DNA of 64,000 nucleotides from Acanthosepion esculentum (Eukaryota; Mollusca; Cephalopoda; Sepiida; Sepiidae), in assembly GCA_964036315.1 (NCBI GenBank), contig OZ038510.1, positions 86,906,164 to 86,970,163 of the forward strand. The letters run 5' to 3'. The stretch's first letter is position 1, and every line of letters starts with the position of its first letter. Of this stretch, positions 26,652-37,330 are shown one piece after another. The notes below the pieces were generated by a model that saw only the letters and a program-made list of their open reading frames with translations, was not told where the DNA came from and searched no databases. The position numbers were made by a program, and so were the translations under genes.

Positions 26652-27554
26652 GCTTGGACTTTCTGTTACTGGGGGTCTTCTGCGTGGGACTTTCTGGGAC
26701 TGTGGGTCGTCTGCGTGGGACTTTCTTGGACTGGGGGTCGTCTGCGTTGGACTTTCTTGGACTGTCTCCTGGGGGGTCGTCTGTTTGGGACTTTCTGGGA
26801 CTGTCACCTGTGTGGGGGGTCGTCTGCGTGGGACTTTCTTGGACTGGGGGTTGTCTGCGTGTGACTTTCTGGGACTGTCTCTTGGGTGGGGGTCGTCTCC
26901 GTTGGACTTTCTCGGACTGGGCGTCGTCTGCATGGGACATTCTGGGACTGTCTCCTGGGTGGGGGGTCGTGTGCTTTGGACTTTGTCGGACTGGAGGTCG
27001 TCTGCGTGGGACTTTCTGGGACTGGGGGTCGTCTGCGTGTGAACTTTCTAGGACTGGGTGTCGCCTGCGTGGGACTTTCTGGGACTGTTTCCTGGGTGGG
27101 GGTTCGTCTGTTTGGGACTTTCTGGGCCTGTCCCCTGGGTGGGGGGTCTTCTGCATGGGACTTTCTGGGACTGGGGGTCGTCTGCCTGGGACTATCTGGG
27201 ACTGTCTCCTGGGTGGGGGTCGTCTGCGTGGGACTTTCTGGGACTGGGGTTCGTCTGCGTGGGCCTTTCTGGGACTGGGGGTCGTCTGCGTGGGACTTTC
27301 TGGGACTGGAGGCCGTCTGCGTGGGACTTTCTGGGACTGTCTCCTGGGTGGGGGGTCGTCTGTTTGGGACTTTCTGGGACTGTCTACTGGGTGGGGGCTC
27401 GTCTACGTTGGACTTTTTGGGACTGGGGTCCGTATGCGTGGGACTTTCTGGGACTGTCTACTGGGTGGGGTGTCGTCTGCGTGGCACTTTCTGGGACTGT
27501 CTCCTGGGTGGGGTGTCGACTGCGTGGGACTTTCTGGGACTGGGGGTCGTCTGC

Positions 27555-27568
27555 GTGGGACTAAGGCA
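27555..27568. other. Family A / family B junction
   Basis: A normal family A unit is cut after CTGCGTGGGAC and the next base begins a family B monomer in mid-unit, TAAGGCAGTTTCACAC. There is no spacer, target-site duplication or mobile-element end. The mirror copy of this junction, if it exists, lies beyond the right edge of the window. Confidence 0.9.
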
Positions 27569-30500
27569 GTTTCACACAAGAGCCTGGCGTATGCGGCTTG
27601 TAGCAGGCTGAGATTTCTTGTAAGGCAGTTTTGAAAAAAAGAGACAGGAGATGTCGTTTTGTAGCAGCCTGAGATTGCTTTGAAGACAGTTTTCACAAAA
27701 GAGCCAAGAGAAGTCGACTCGAGACGCCTGGGATTGCTTGTAAGGCAATTTGCACAAAAAGTCAAGAGAATTGTTCTGGCGGCAGCCTGAGATTGCGTGT
27801 AAGGCAGTTGTCACAAAAGATACAGGATATGTCGATTTGTAATGGCCTGAGATTGCTTGTAAGGCAGTTTCACAAAAGAGCCAGGCGTATTCAGCTTGTA
27901 GCAGGCTGAGATTGCTTGTAAGGTTGTTTTTAAAAAAAAAAGATACAGGAGATGTCGTTTTGTAGCAGCCTGAGATTGCTTTTAAGGCAGTTTTCACAAA
28001 AGAGACAAGAGAAGTCGGTTCGTAGATGCCTGGGATTGCTTGTAAGGCAATTTGCACAAAAGAGCCAGGAGAATTCGGCTTGCAGCAGCCCTAGATTGCT
28101 TGTAAGGCAGTTGCCACAAATGAGCCAGGAGAAATCGGCTCGTAGCCGACTGGGATTGCTTGTAAAGCAATTGGCACAAAAAGCCAGGAGAATTGGGATT
28201 GCTGCAGCCTGAGATGGCTTGTAAGGCAGTTGTCACAATAGAACCAGTAGAATTCGGCTTGTAGCAGCCTGAGATTGCTTGTAAGGCAGTTACCACAAAA
28301 GAGCCAGGAGAAATCGGTACATAGACGCCTTGGATTGCTGTAAAGGCAATTGGCACAAAAAGTCAGGAGAACTGTTCAGGTGGCAGCATCAGATTGCTTG
28401 TAAGGCAGTTGTCAAAAAAGAGACAGGAGATGTCGATTTGTAGCGGCCTGAGATTGCTTGCAAGGCAGTTTCACGAAAAAGCCAGGCGTATTCGGCTTGT
28501 AGCAGCCTGAGATTGCTTGTAAGACAGTTTCACCAAAGAGACATGAGATATCGTTTTGTAGCAACCTGATATTACTTGTAAGGCCGTTTTCACAAAAGAG
28601 CCAAGAGAATTCGGATCGTAGCAGCCTGACATTGCTTTTGAGGCAGTTGCCACAAAAGGGTCAGGAGAAATCGGCTCGTAGCCGCCTGGGATTGCTTGTA
28701 AGGCAATTCGCACAAAAAGCCAGGAGATTTCATTTTGCTGCAGCCTGAGAATGCTTGTAAGGCAGATGCCACAAATGAAACAGGAGAAATCGCTTCTTAG
28801 CAGCCTGAGATTGCGTGTAAGGCAATTGGCACAAAGATTTAGGAGAATTAGACTAGCGGCAGCCTGAGATTGCTTGTAAGGCAGTTGTCACAAAAGAGCC
28901 AGGATATGTCGATTTGTAGCGGCCTGAGATTGCTTGTAAGGCAATTTCACAAAAGAGCCAGGCGTATTCGGCTTGTAGCAGGCTGAGATTGCATGTAAGG
29001 CAATTGGCACAAGAAGTCAGGAGAATTGGGCTAGCCGCAGCCTGATATTGCTTGTAAGGCAATTGTAACAAAAGGGACAGGAGATGTCGATTTGTAGCGG
29101 CCTGAGATTGCTTGCAAGGCAGTTTTCACAAAAGAGCCAAGTGAAGTTTCCTAGTAGCATCCTGATTTTGCTTGTAATGCAGTTATCACAAAAGAGCCAG
29201 GAGAAATCGCCTCGTAGGAGATGTCGATTTGTAGCGGCCTGGGGTTGCTTGTAAGGCAATTGGCTCAAAATCCAGGTGAATTGGGATTGCTGCAGCCTGA
29301 GATTGCTTGAAAGGCAGTTTTCACAAAAGAGTAAAGAGAAGTCGGCTCGTAGCCGCATGGGATTGCTTGTAAGGCAGTTTTCAGAAAAGATCCAGGATAT
29401 GTCGATTTGTAGCGACCTGAGATTGCTTGCAAGGCAGTTTTCACAAAAGAGCCAAGAAAAGTCGGCTAGTAGCATCCTGATTTTGCTTGTAAGGCAATTG
29501 GCACAAAAATCAAGAGAATTGGGCTAGCGACAGCCTGAGATTGCTTGTAAGGCAGTTGTCACAAAAGAGCCATGTGATGTCGATTTGTAGCGGCCTGAGA
29601 TTCCATGTAAGGCAGTTTCACAAAAGAGCCAGGCGTATTCGGCTTGTAGCAGGCTGAGAATGCTTGTAAGGCAGTTTTCACAAAAGAGACAGGAGATGTC
29701 GATTTGTAGCAGCCTCTGATTGCTTGTAAGGCAGTTTTCACAAAAGAGCCAAGATAAGTCAGCTCGTAGCAGTCTGACATTGCTTGTAAGGCAGTTGTCA
29801 AAAAAGAGCCAGAAGAATTCGTCTTGTAGCTGACTGAGATTGCTTGTAAGGCAGTTGCCACAAAGGAGCCAGGAGAAATAGGCTCGTAGCCGCCTGGGAT
29901 TGCTTGTAAGGCAATTGGCACAAAAAGCCAGGAGAATTGGGCTTTTAGCAGCCTGAGAATGCTTGTAAGGTAGATCCTACAAGTGAGCTAGGAGAAATCG
30001 GCTCGTAGCAGCCTGGGATTGCTTGTAAGGCAATTGGCACAAAAAGCGTGGCGAATTGGGCTTGCTGCAGACTGAGATTGCTTGAAAAACAGTTGTCACA
30101 AAAGAGCCAGGCGCTGTCGATTTGCAGCGCCATGTGATTGCTTGTAAGGCAGTTTTCACAATAGATCCAAGAGAAGTCGGCTCGTAGCAGCCTGACATTG
30201 CTTGTAAGGCACTTACAACAAAAGAGCCAGGAGAAATCGGCACGTAGCCGCCTGGGATTGCTTTTAAGGCAATTGGCTCAAAAAGTGAGGAGAATTGGGC
30301 TAGCGGCAGCGTGATATTGCTTGTGAGGCAGTTGTCACAAAAGAGACAGGAGATGTCGATTTGTAGCGGCCTGAGATTGCTTGCAAGGCAGTTTCCCAAA
30401 AGAGCCAGGCGTATTCACCTTGTAGCAGCCTGAGATTGCTTGTAAGGCAGTTTTCACAAAAGATCCAAGAAAAGTCAGCTGGTAGAAGCCTGAGGTTGCT

Positions 30501-33500
30501 TGTAAGGCAGTTGCACAAAAGAGCCAGGAGAATTGGGCTTGCTGCAGCCTGAGATTCGTTGTAAGGTAGTTTTCACAAAAGAGACAGAAGAAATCGGCTC
30601 GTAGCCGCCTGGGATTATTTGTATGGCAATTGGCACAAAAAGCCAGGAGAATTGGGCTTGTAGCAGCCTGAGAATGCTTGTAAGACAGATGCCACATATG
30701 AGCCAGGAGAAATCGGTTCGTAGCAGCCTGGGATTGCTTGTAAGGCAATTGGCACAAAAAGTCAGAAGAATTGGACTAGCTGCAGCCTGAGATTGCTTGT
30801 AAGGCAGTTGTCACAAATGAGCCAGGAGAAATCGGTTCGTAGCCGCCTGGGATTGCTTGTAAGGCAATTGGCACAAAAAGCCAGGAGAATTGGGATTGCT
30901 GCAGCTTGAGATTGCTTGTAAGGCAGTTTTCACAAATGAGACAGGAGATGTCGATTTGTAGCGGCTTGAGATTGCTTGCAAGGCAGTTTCACAAAAGAGC
31001 CAGGCGTATTCGTCTTGTAGCAGGCTGAGATTGCTTGTAAGGCAGTTTGCACAAAAGAGACAGGTGTTGTGGGTTTGTAGCAGCCTACTTGATTGCTTGG
31101 AAGTATGTTGGCACAAAAGAGGCAGGAGAAATCGGCTTGTAGCAGCCTGAGATCCTTTGTAAGACAGTTTTCACAAATAGCCCGGAGAAGTCGGCCCATA
31201 GAAGCAGGAGATTGCTTGTAAGGCAGTAGTCAAAAAAGAGCAAGCAGGTATAGGCTTGTAGCGGACTCAGATTAATGTAAGGCAATTTCCACAAATGTCC
31301 CAGGAGAACCGGCTCGTAGAACGTGAGATTTCGTGTAAGGCAGTTTACACAAAAAGCCAGGAGAAGTGTGCTCGTAGCAGCTTTGGATTGCTTGTAAGGC
31401 AATTGGCACAAAAGAATCAGGCCTAGTCGGCTTGTATCAGCCTGAGATTGCTTGTAAGGAAGTTGTCACAAAAGAGACAGGCGTAGTCAGCTTGTAGCAG
31501 TCTGAGATTGCTTGTAAGTCAGTTGTCAAAAAAGAGCCAGGAGACCGATTTGTAGCAGCCTGGTATTTCTTGTCAGGCAGTTGCCACAAAAGAGCCAGTT
31601 GAAATAGGCTCGTATCAGCCTGGGATTTCTTGTAAGGCAGTTGTCACAAATGAGCCAGGAGATTTCGATTTGTAGCAAGCTGAGATTTATTGTAAGGCAG
31701 TTGTCTCAAAAGAGAAAGGCGAAGTAGTCTTGTGGCAGCCTGAGATTGCTTGTAATGCAGTTACCACATAAGAGCAAGCAGGTGTAGTCTTATAGCAGCC
31801 TGAGATTGCATGAAAGGCAATTTTCAAAAAATATCCAGGAGAAGCGGCTCGTAGAAGCCTGACATTGTTTTTAATGCAATTGGCACAAAAGAGCCAGGAT
31901 AAGTGGGCTTGTAGCTGCCTAAGATTGCCTGTAAGTCAGTTTTCACAAAAGAGCCAGTTGACGACGAATTGTAGCAGCCTGAGATTATGTGTAAAACAGT
32001 TGGCACAAAAGGGCCAAGCGTAGTCGTCTTGTAGCAGCCTGAGATTGCCTGTAAGGCAGTTGCCACAAAAGAGCAAGGAGAAATCGGCTCGTAGCAGCCT
32101 GAGATTGCTTGTAAGGCAATTGGCACGAAAGACCCATGAGATCGATTTGTAGCAGCCTGAGATTGCTTGTAAGGCAGTTGTCATAGAAGATCCAGGCGAA
32201 GTCGGCTCGTAGCAGCCTGATATTGCTTGGAAGACAGTTGGCACAAAAGAGGCAGGAGAAATCGACTTGTAGCAGCCGGAGAACCTTTGTAATACAATTT
32301 TCACAAATGGCCTGGAGAAGTCGGCCTATAGCAGCGGGAGATTGCTTGTAAGGGAGTTGTCAAAAAGAGTCAGCAGGTGTAAGTTTGTAGCAGACTGCGA
32401 TTGCTTGAAAGGCAATTTTCACAAATGTGCCAGGAGAACCGGCTCGTAGAAGCCTGAGATTGCGTGTAAGGCAATTTTCACAAAAAGCCAGGAGAAACGG
32501 GCTCGTAGCTGCGTGGAAATGCTTGTAATGAAATTGGCACAAAAATCCAGGAGAATTGGGCTTGCTGCTGTGATTACATGTAAGGCAGTTGCTACAAAAG
32601 AGCCAGGCGTATTCGGCTTGTAGCAGCCTGAGATTGCTTGTAAGGCAGTTGACAAAAGAGCCAGAAGAAATCAGCCCGAAGCAGCCTGGGATTACTTGTG
32701 AGGCAATTGGCAAAAAATCCAGTAGAATTAGGCTTGCTGCACCCTGAGATTGCTTGTAAGGCCAGGCGTAGATGGCTTGTAGCAGTCTGAGATTGCTTTT
32801 AAGGCATTTGTCATAAAAGAGCCAGGAGAATTCGTCTTGTAGCAGCCTGAGATTGCTTGTAAGGCAGTTGCCACAAAAGAGCCAGGAGAAATCCGCTAGT
32901 AGCAGCCTGGGATGGCTTGTAAGGCAATTGGCACAAAAGAGCCAGGAGATCGGCTCGTAGCAGCCTGAGATTGCTTGTAAGGCAGTTGTCATAGAAGAGC
33001 CAGGCTCGTAGCAGCCTGAGATTGCTTGGAAGGCAGTTGGCAGTATAGAGGCAGGAGAAATCCGCTTGTAGCAACCTGAGATCCTTTGTAAGACAGTTTT
33101 CACAAATTGCCCGATGAAGGCAGGTGTCACAAAAGAGCCAGGCGTATTCGGCTTGTAGCAGCCTGAGATTGCTTGTAAGGCTGTTTTCACAAATGAGCCA
33201 GGAGAATTCGGCTCGTAGCAGCCTGGGATTGCTTGTAAGGCAATTGTCACAAAAAGCCAGGAGAATTGGGCTTGCTGCAGCCTGAGATTCGTTGTAAGGC
33301 AGTTGTCACAAAAAGCCAGGAGAAATGCGCTCGTAGCTGCGTGGGATTGCTTGTAAGGCAATTGGCAGAAAAAGCCAGGAGAATTGGCTTGCTGCAGCCT
33401 GAGATTGATTGTAAGGCAGTTGTCACAAAAGAGTCAGGAGATGTCGATTTTTAGCAACCTGAGATTGCTTGTAAGGCAGTGGTCACAAAAGAGACAGGCG

Positions 33501-33656
33501 TAGTCAGCTTGTAGCAGCCTGAGATTGATTTTAGCGCCGTTTTCACAGAAGAGCCAGCAGGTGTGGGCTTGTATCAGCCTGAGATTGCTTGTAAGGCAGT
33601 TTTCACAAAAGAGCCAGGATATGCCGTTTTGTAGCAGCCTGAGATTACTTGTAAGG
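27562..33656 (+). repeat. Family B satellite, left array: about 100 copies of a 60-bp monomer
   Basis: The core reads CCTGAGATTGCTTGTAAGGC, then AGTTGTCACAAAAGAGCCAG and a more variable tail such as GAGAAATCGGCTCGTAGCAG. Several monomer subtypes occur in recurrent order: tails GATGTCGATTTGTAGCGG, GCGTATTCGGCTTGTAGC and AGAAGTCGGCTCGTAGC, and a 59-bp type with GGCAATTGGCACAAAAAGCC. The last returns every 3 to 7 monomers (for example 29,513 and 29,931), giving a loose higher-order structure. The period is divisible by 3, so the minus strand shows 20-residue repeats such as ALQAISGCYKPNSPGSFVKT in open frames, the longest 333 codons at 32,360-33,361. I treat these as by-products because indels and stops break them freely. 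Monomers around 31,080-32,560 are more divergent than the rest. Confidence 0.95.
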
Positions 33657-33680
33657 GATTTTTAATTTGGTCAGATAGTA
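33640..33680 (+). other. B/C satellite junction, left copy
   Basis: A family B monomer (GAGATTACTTGTAAGG) passes directly into family C (GATTTTTAATTTGGTCAG) at about 33,654-33,657. A few bases, AGGG, fit both families, consistent with a microhomology join. Neighbouring diagnostic variants are ATGCCGTTTTGTAGC on the B side and TTAACGATGTGCGCGTTATG on the C side. The same junction appears inverted at about 55,573. Confidence 0.93.
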
Positions 33681-36600
33681 AAAAGTACAGCTTTAACGAT
33701 GTGCGCGTTATGTCGTCTGACAATTTAGAGCGTCCGAATTCCAGTGTGCACAATAAGACTGCATTTCTAATTTTTCTTTTTTCGAATTCACAAAATATTG
33801 GTGTCCAAATGTCGGAAATTTCTTGCCTTATCCATAATATCAAATGTTTTTTCTACACCTTGACTAGTGTCGAGGCGAAATTCAACGTTATGGGGTCTTG
33901 TGTTAGGTCATTTGCGGACATTTTCATACGGGCCTAAATTTGGAAATCAGTCATATTTCACTTGTTTATAACTTTTTTTCCAGTAATAGAAATATTTTCA
34001 AAATGAGTATAAAATTGTGTGCAAGTTTTTTATTTGTCTATGTTTACATGGATTTTTCATTTGGTCAGATTGTAAAAAGTACAGCTTTCACCATATGCGC
34101 GGTATGTCGTCTGACAATATACAGCATCCGAATTCCAGTGTGCACAATAAGACTGCATTTCTAATTTTTCCATTTTATCGAATCCACAAAATATTCGTGT
34201 CCAATTGTCGAGAAATTCTTGCCTTATCCATGACTACAAAAGTTTTTTCTACACGTTGACTGGAGTAAAGGCGAAATTCAACGATATGGGGACTTGTGTT
34301 AGCTCATTGGCGGAAATTTTCATGCGGCCTTAAACTGGGAAATAAGTCATATTTCACTTGTTTATAATTTTTTCCAGGAAAAGAAATATTTTCAAATTGG
34401 GCATCAAATTGTGTGCAATAATCTGATTTTTCTATGTTTACCGGGATTTTTCTTCTGGTCAGATAGTAAAAAGTACAGCTTTCACCATGTGCGCGGTAAG
34501 ACGTCTGACAATTTACAGCGTCCGAATTCCATTGGGAACAATTATAATGAATTTCTAATTTTTCCTTTTATAGAATCCACAAAATATGGGTGTCCAATTG
34601 TCAGGTATTTCTTGCCTTATCCATAATTACACAATTTTTCATACACCTTGACTAGAGTAGAGGCGAAATTCAACGATATGGGGACTTGTGTTAGCTCATT
34701 TGGCGAAATCTTCATGTGGCCCTAAACTGGGAAATCAGTCATAATTCACTTGTTTATAACTTTTTTCCAGTACAAGAAATATTTTCAAAATGGGTATCAA
34801 ATTGTGTGCAATTATTTGATTTGTCTATGTTTACAGGGATTTTTTATTTGGTCAGATAGTAAAAAGTACAGCTTTCACCATGTGCGCTATATGTCGTCTG
34901 ACAATTTACAGTGTCCGAATTCCAGTGTGCACAATAAGACTGCATTTCTAATTTTTCCTTTTCATCGAATCCACTAAATATTGGTGTACAATTGTCGGGT
35001 ATTTCTTGCCTTATCCATAATTTTAAAAGTTTTTTCTACAACTTGATTAGAGTCGAGGCGAAATTCAACGATATGGGACTTGTGTTATCACATTTACGGA
35101 AATTTTCATTCGACCCGAAACTGGGAAATGAGTCATATTTCACTTATTTATAAATTTTTCCAGTAAAAGAAATATTTTCAAAATTGGTATCAAATTGTGT
35201 GCAATTATTTGATTTGTCTATGTTTACATGGATTTTTCGTTTGGTCAGATAGTAAAAAGTACAGCTTTCACCATGTGCGCGGTTAGTCGTCTGACAATTT
35301 AAGGCGTCCGAATTCCAGTGTGCACAATAAGACTGCATTTCTAATTTTTCCTTTTTATCAAATCCACAAAATATTGCTGTCAAATTGTCGTGAATTTCTT
35401 GCCTTATCCATAATTACAAAAGTTTTTTCTACACGTTGATTCGAGTAGAGGCAGAAATACAACAGATATGGGGACTTGTGTTTGGCTCATTTGCGGAAAT
35501 TTTCATGCGGCACTAAACTGGGAAATCAGTCATATTTCACTTGTTTATAACTTTTATCCAGTAAAAGAAATATTTTCAAAATGGGTATCAAATTGTGTGC
35601 AATTATTTGATGTGTCTATGTTTACAGGGATCTTTCATTTGGAAACAAAGTAAAAAGTACAGCTTTCACCATGTGCACGGTATGTCTTCTGACAATTTAC
35701 AATGTCCGAATTCCAGTGTGCACAGTAAGACTGCATTTCTAATTTTACCTTTTCATCGAATCCACTAAATATTGGTGTCCAATTGTCGGGATTTTTTTGC
35801 CTTATCCATAATTACAAAAAATTTTCCTACACCTTGATTAGAGTCGAGGCGAAATTCAACGATATGGGGACTTGTGTTAGCTCATTTACGGAAATTTTCA
35901 TGCGGCCCTAGACTGGTAAATCAGTCATATTTCACTTGTTTATAACTTTTTTCCTGTAAAAGAAATATTTTCAAAATGGGTATCAAATTGTGTGCAATTA
36001 TTTGATTTGTCTATGTTTACAGGGCGTTTTATTTTGGTCCGATAGTAAAAAGTACAGCTTTCACCATGTGAGCGGTATGTCGTCTGACAATTTACAGCGT
36101 CCGAATTCCAGTGTGCACAATAAGACTGCATTTCTAATTTTTCCTTTTCATCGAATCCACTAAATATTGGTGTACAATTGTCGGGTATTTCTTGCCTTAT
36201 CCATAATTATAAAAGTTTTTTCTACAACTTGATTAGAGTCAAGGCGAAATTCAACGATATGGGACTTGTGTTATCACATTTACGGAAATTTTCATTCGAC
36301 CCGAAACTGGGAAATCAGTCATATTTCACTTATTTATAAATTTTTCCAGTAAAAGAAATATTTTCAAAATTGGTATCAAATTGTGTGCAATTATTTGATT
36401 TGTCTATGTTTACATGGATTTTCCGTTTGGTCAGATAGTAAAAAGTACAGCTTTCACCATGTGCGCGGTTAGTCGTCTGACAATTTAAGGCGTCCGAATT
36501 CCAATGTGCACAATAAGACTTCATTTCTAATTTTTCCTTTTTATCAAATCCACAAAATATTGCTGTCAAATTGCCGTGAATTTCTTGCCTTATCCATAAT

Positions 36601-37316
36601 TACAAAAGTTTTTTCTACACGTTGATTCGAGTAGAGGCAGAAATTCAACGATATGGGGACTTGTGTTTGGCTCATTTGCGGAAATTTTCATGCGGCCCTA
36701 AACTGGGAAATCAGTCATATTTCACTTGTTTATAACTTTTATCCAGTAAAAGAAATATTTTCAAAATGGGTATCAAATTGTGTGCAATTATTTGATGTGT
36801 CTATGTTTACAGGGATCTTTCATTTGGAAACAAAGTAAAAAGTACAGCTTTCACCATGTGCACGGTATGTCGTCTGACAATTTACAATGTCCGAATTCCA
36901 GTGTGCACAGTTAGACTGCATTTCTAATTTTACCTTTTCATCGAATCCACTAAATATTGGTGTCCAATTGTCGGGATTTTCTTGCCTTATCCATAATTAC
37001 AAAAAATTTTCCTACACCTTTATTAGAGTCGAGGCGAAATTCAACGATATGGGGACTTGTGTTAGCTCATTTACGGAAATTTTCATGCGGCCCTAAACTG
37101 GTAAATCAGTCATATTTCACTTGTTTATAACTTTTTCCTGTAAAAGAAATATTTTCATAATGGGTATCAAATTGTGTGCAATTATTTGATTTGTATATGT
37201 TTACAGGGCGTTTTATTTTGGTCCGATAGTAAAAAGTACAGCTTTCACCATGTGAGCGGTATGTCGTCTGACAATTTACAGCGTCCGAATTCCAGTGTGC
37301 ACAATAAGACTGCATT
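33657..37316 (+). repeat. Family C satellite, left array: about 9 copies of a 394-bp monomer
   Basis: The landmark GTAAAAAGTACAGC occurs at 33,678, 34,072, 34,466, 34,859, 35,252, 35,650, 36,045, 36,438, 36,835 and 37,229, giving monomers of 393-398 bp. The monomer is AT-rich and carries recurrent GAATTC and GTGCAC sites within CCGAATTCCAGTGTGCAC. It has no obvious similarity to families A, B or D. Short open frames on both strands (60-90 codons) recur once per monomer. The period is 1 modulo 3, so they cannot form a continuous repeat protein. The monomer beside family B carries unique variants that are also found in the right-arm copy. Confidence 0.95.
34915..37285 (+). repeat. Family C higher-order repeat: three-monomer unit of about 1,186 bp, duplicated
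   Basis: Copy 1 (about 34,915-36,100) and copy 2 (about 36,101-37,285) have the same three monomer subtypes in the same order. These are a subtype with a TATCACATTTACGGAAATTT variant, one with CATTTGGAAACAAAGTAAA (35,630 and 36,816) and one with AGGGCGTTTTATTTTGGTCC (36,021 and 37,205). Landmark spacings between copies are 1,186, 1,186, 1,185 and 1,184 bp. Differences are few, so this duplication is recent relative to the divergence among monomers. Confidence 0.88.
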
Positions 37317-37330
37317 CTAGGAACATCAGG
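37305..37330 (+). other. C/D satellite junction, left copy
   Basis: Family C (GTGCACAATAAGACTGCATT) joins family D (CATTCTAGGAACATCAGGC) at about 37,316. The bases GCATT fit both families, again consistent with a microhomology join. The first D monomer is marked by AGAAGATGCAATATATAATA. The same join with the same marker is found inverted at about 54,289. Confidence 0.93.

Larger units (their letters stand above)
1..27561 (+). repeat. Family A satellite: G/T-rich minisatellite of mixed 31-bp and 43-bp units
   Basis: The whole stretch is a head-to-tail array, roughly 700-800 units by length. The short unit is 31 bp, reading GGGACTTTCTGGGACTG followed by GGGGTCGTCTGCGT. The long unit is 43 bp and has a 12-bp cassette, typically TCTCCTGGGTGG, after GGGACTG. 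The consensus short unit has 14 G, 9 T, 6 C and 2 A, so the top strand is strongly G/T-rich and A-poor. Both lengths are 1 modulo 3 and the consensus has no stop trinucleotide on either strand, so all six frames stay open for hundreds of codons; these frames are not annotated as genes. The array is a mosaic of local and distant segmental duplications. It starts before base 1 and ends abruptly against family B. I do not recognise this family. A transcribed role is possible but nothing in the sequence shows one. Confidence 0.97.

Noticed and set aside
1..27561. Telomeric or interstitial telomere-like repeat because of the G-rich strand.
   Set aside because: The units are 31 and 43 bp. No TTAGGG, TTTAGGG or TTAGG runs are present.
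32360..33361. 333-codon minus-strand frame in family B, and the 318-codon plus-strand frame at 57,004-57,960, as genes.
   Set aside because: They are 20-residue repeats produced by a 60-bp period. Other frames on the same strand are comparably open, and indels interrupt them without pattern.
27562..33656. CRISPR array: a conserved core of about 37 bp alternates with a more variable segment of about 23 bp.
   Set aside because: The variable parts come from a small set of related tails recurring in order, the cores themselves diverge, and there is no cas gene or leader. It is an ordinary satellite with a variable half.
33657..37316. Family C as a dimer of family D (394 is close to 2 x 201).
   Set aside because: I see no shared motifs between the two monomers beyond AT-richness and GAATTC, and the two halves of C do not resemble each other.
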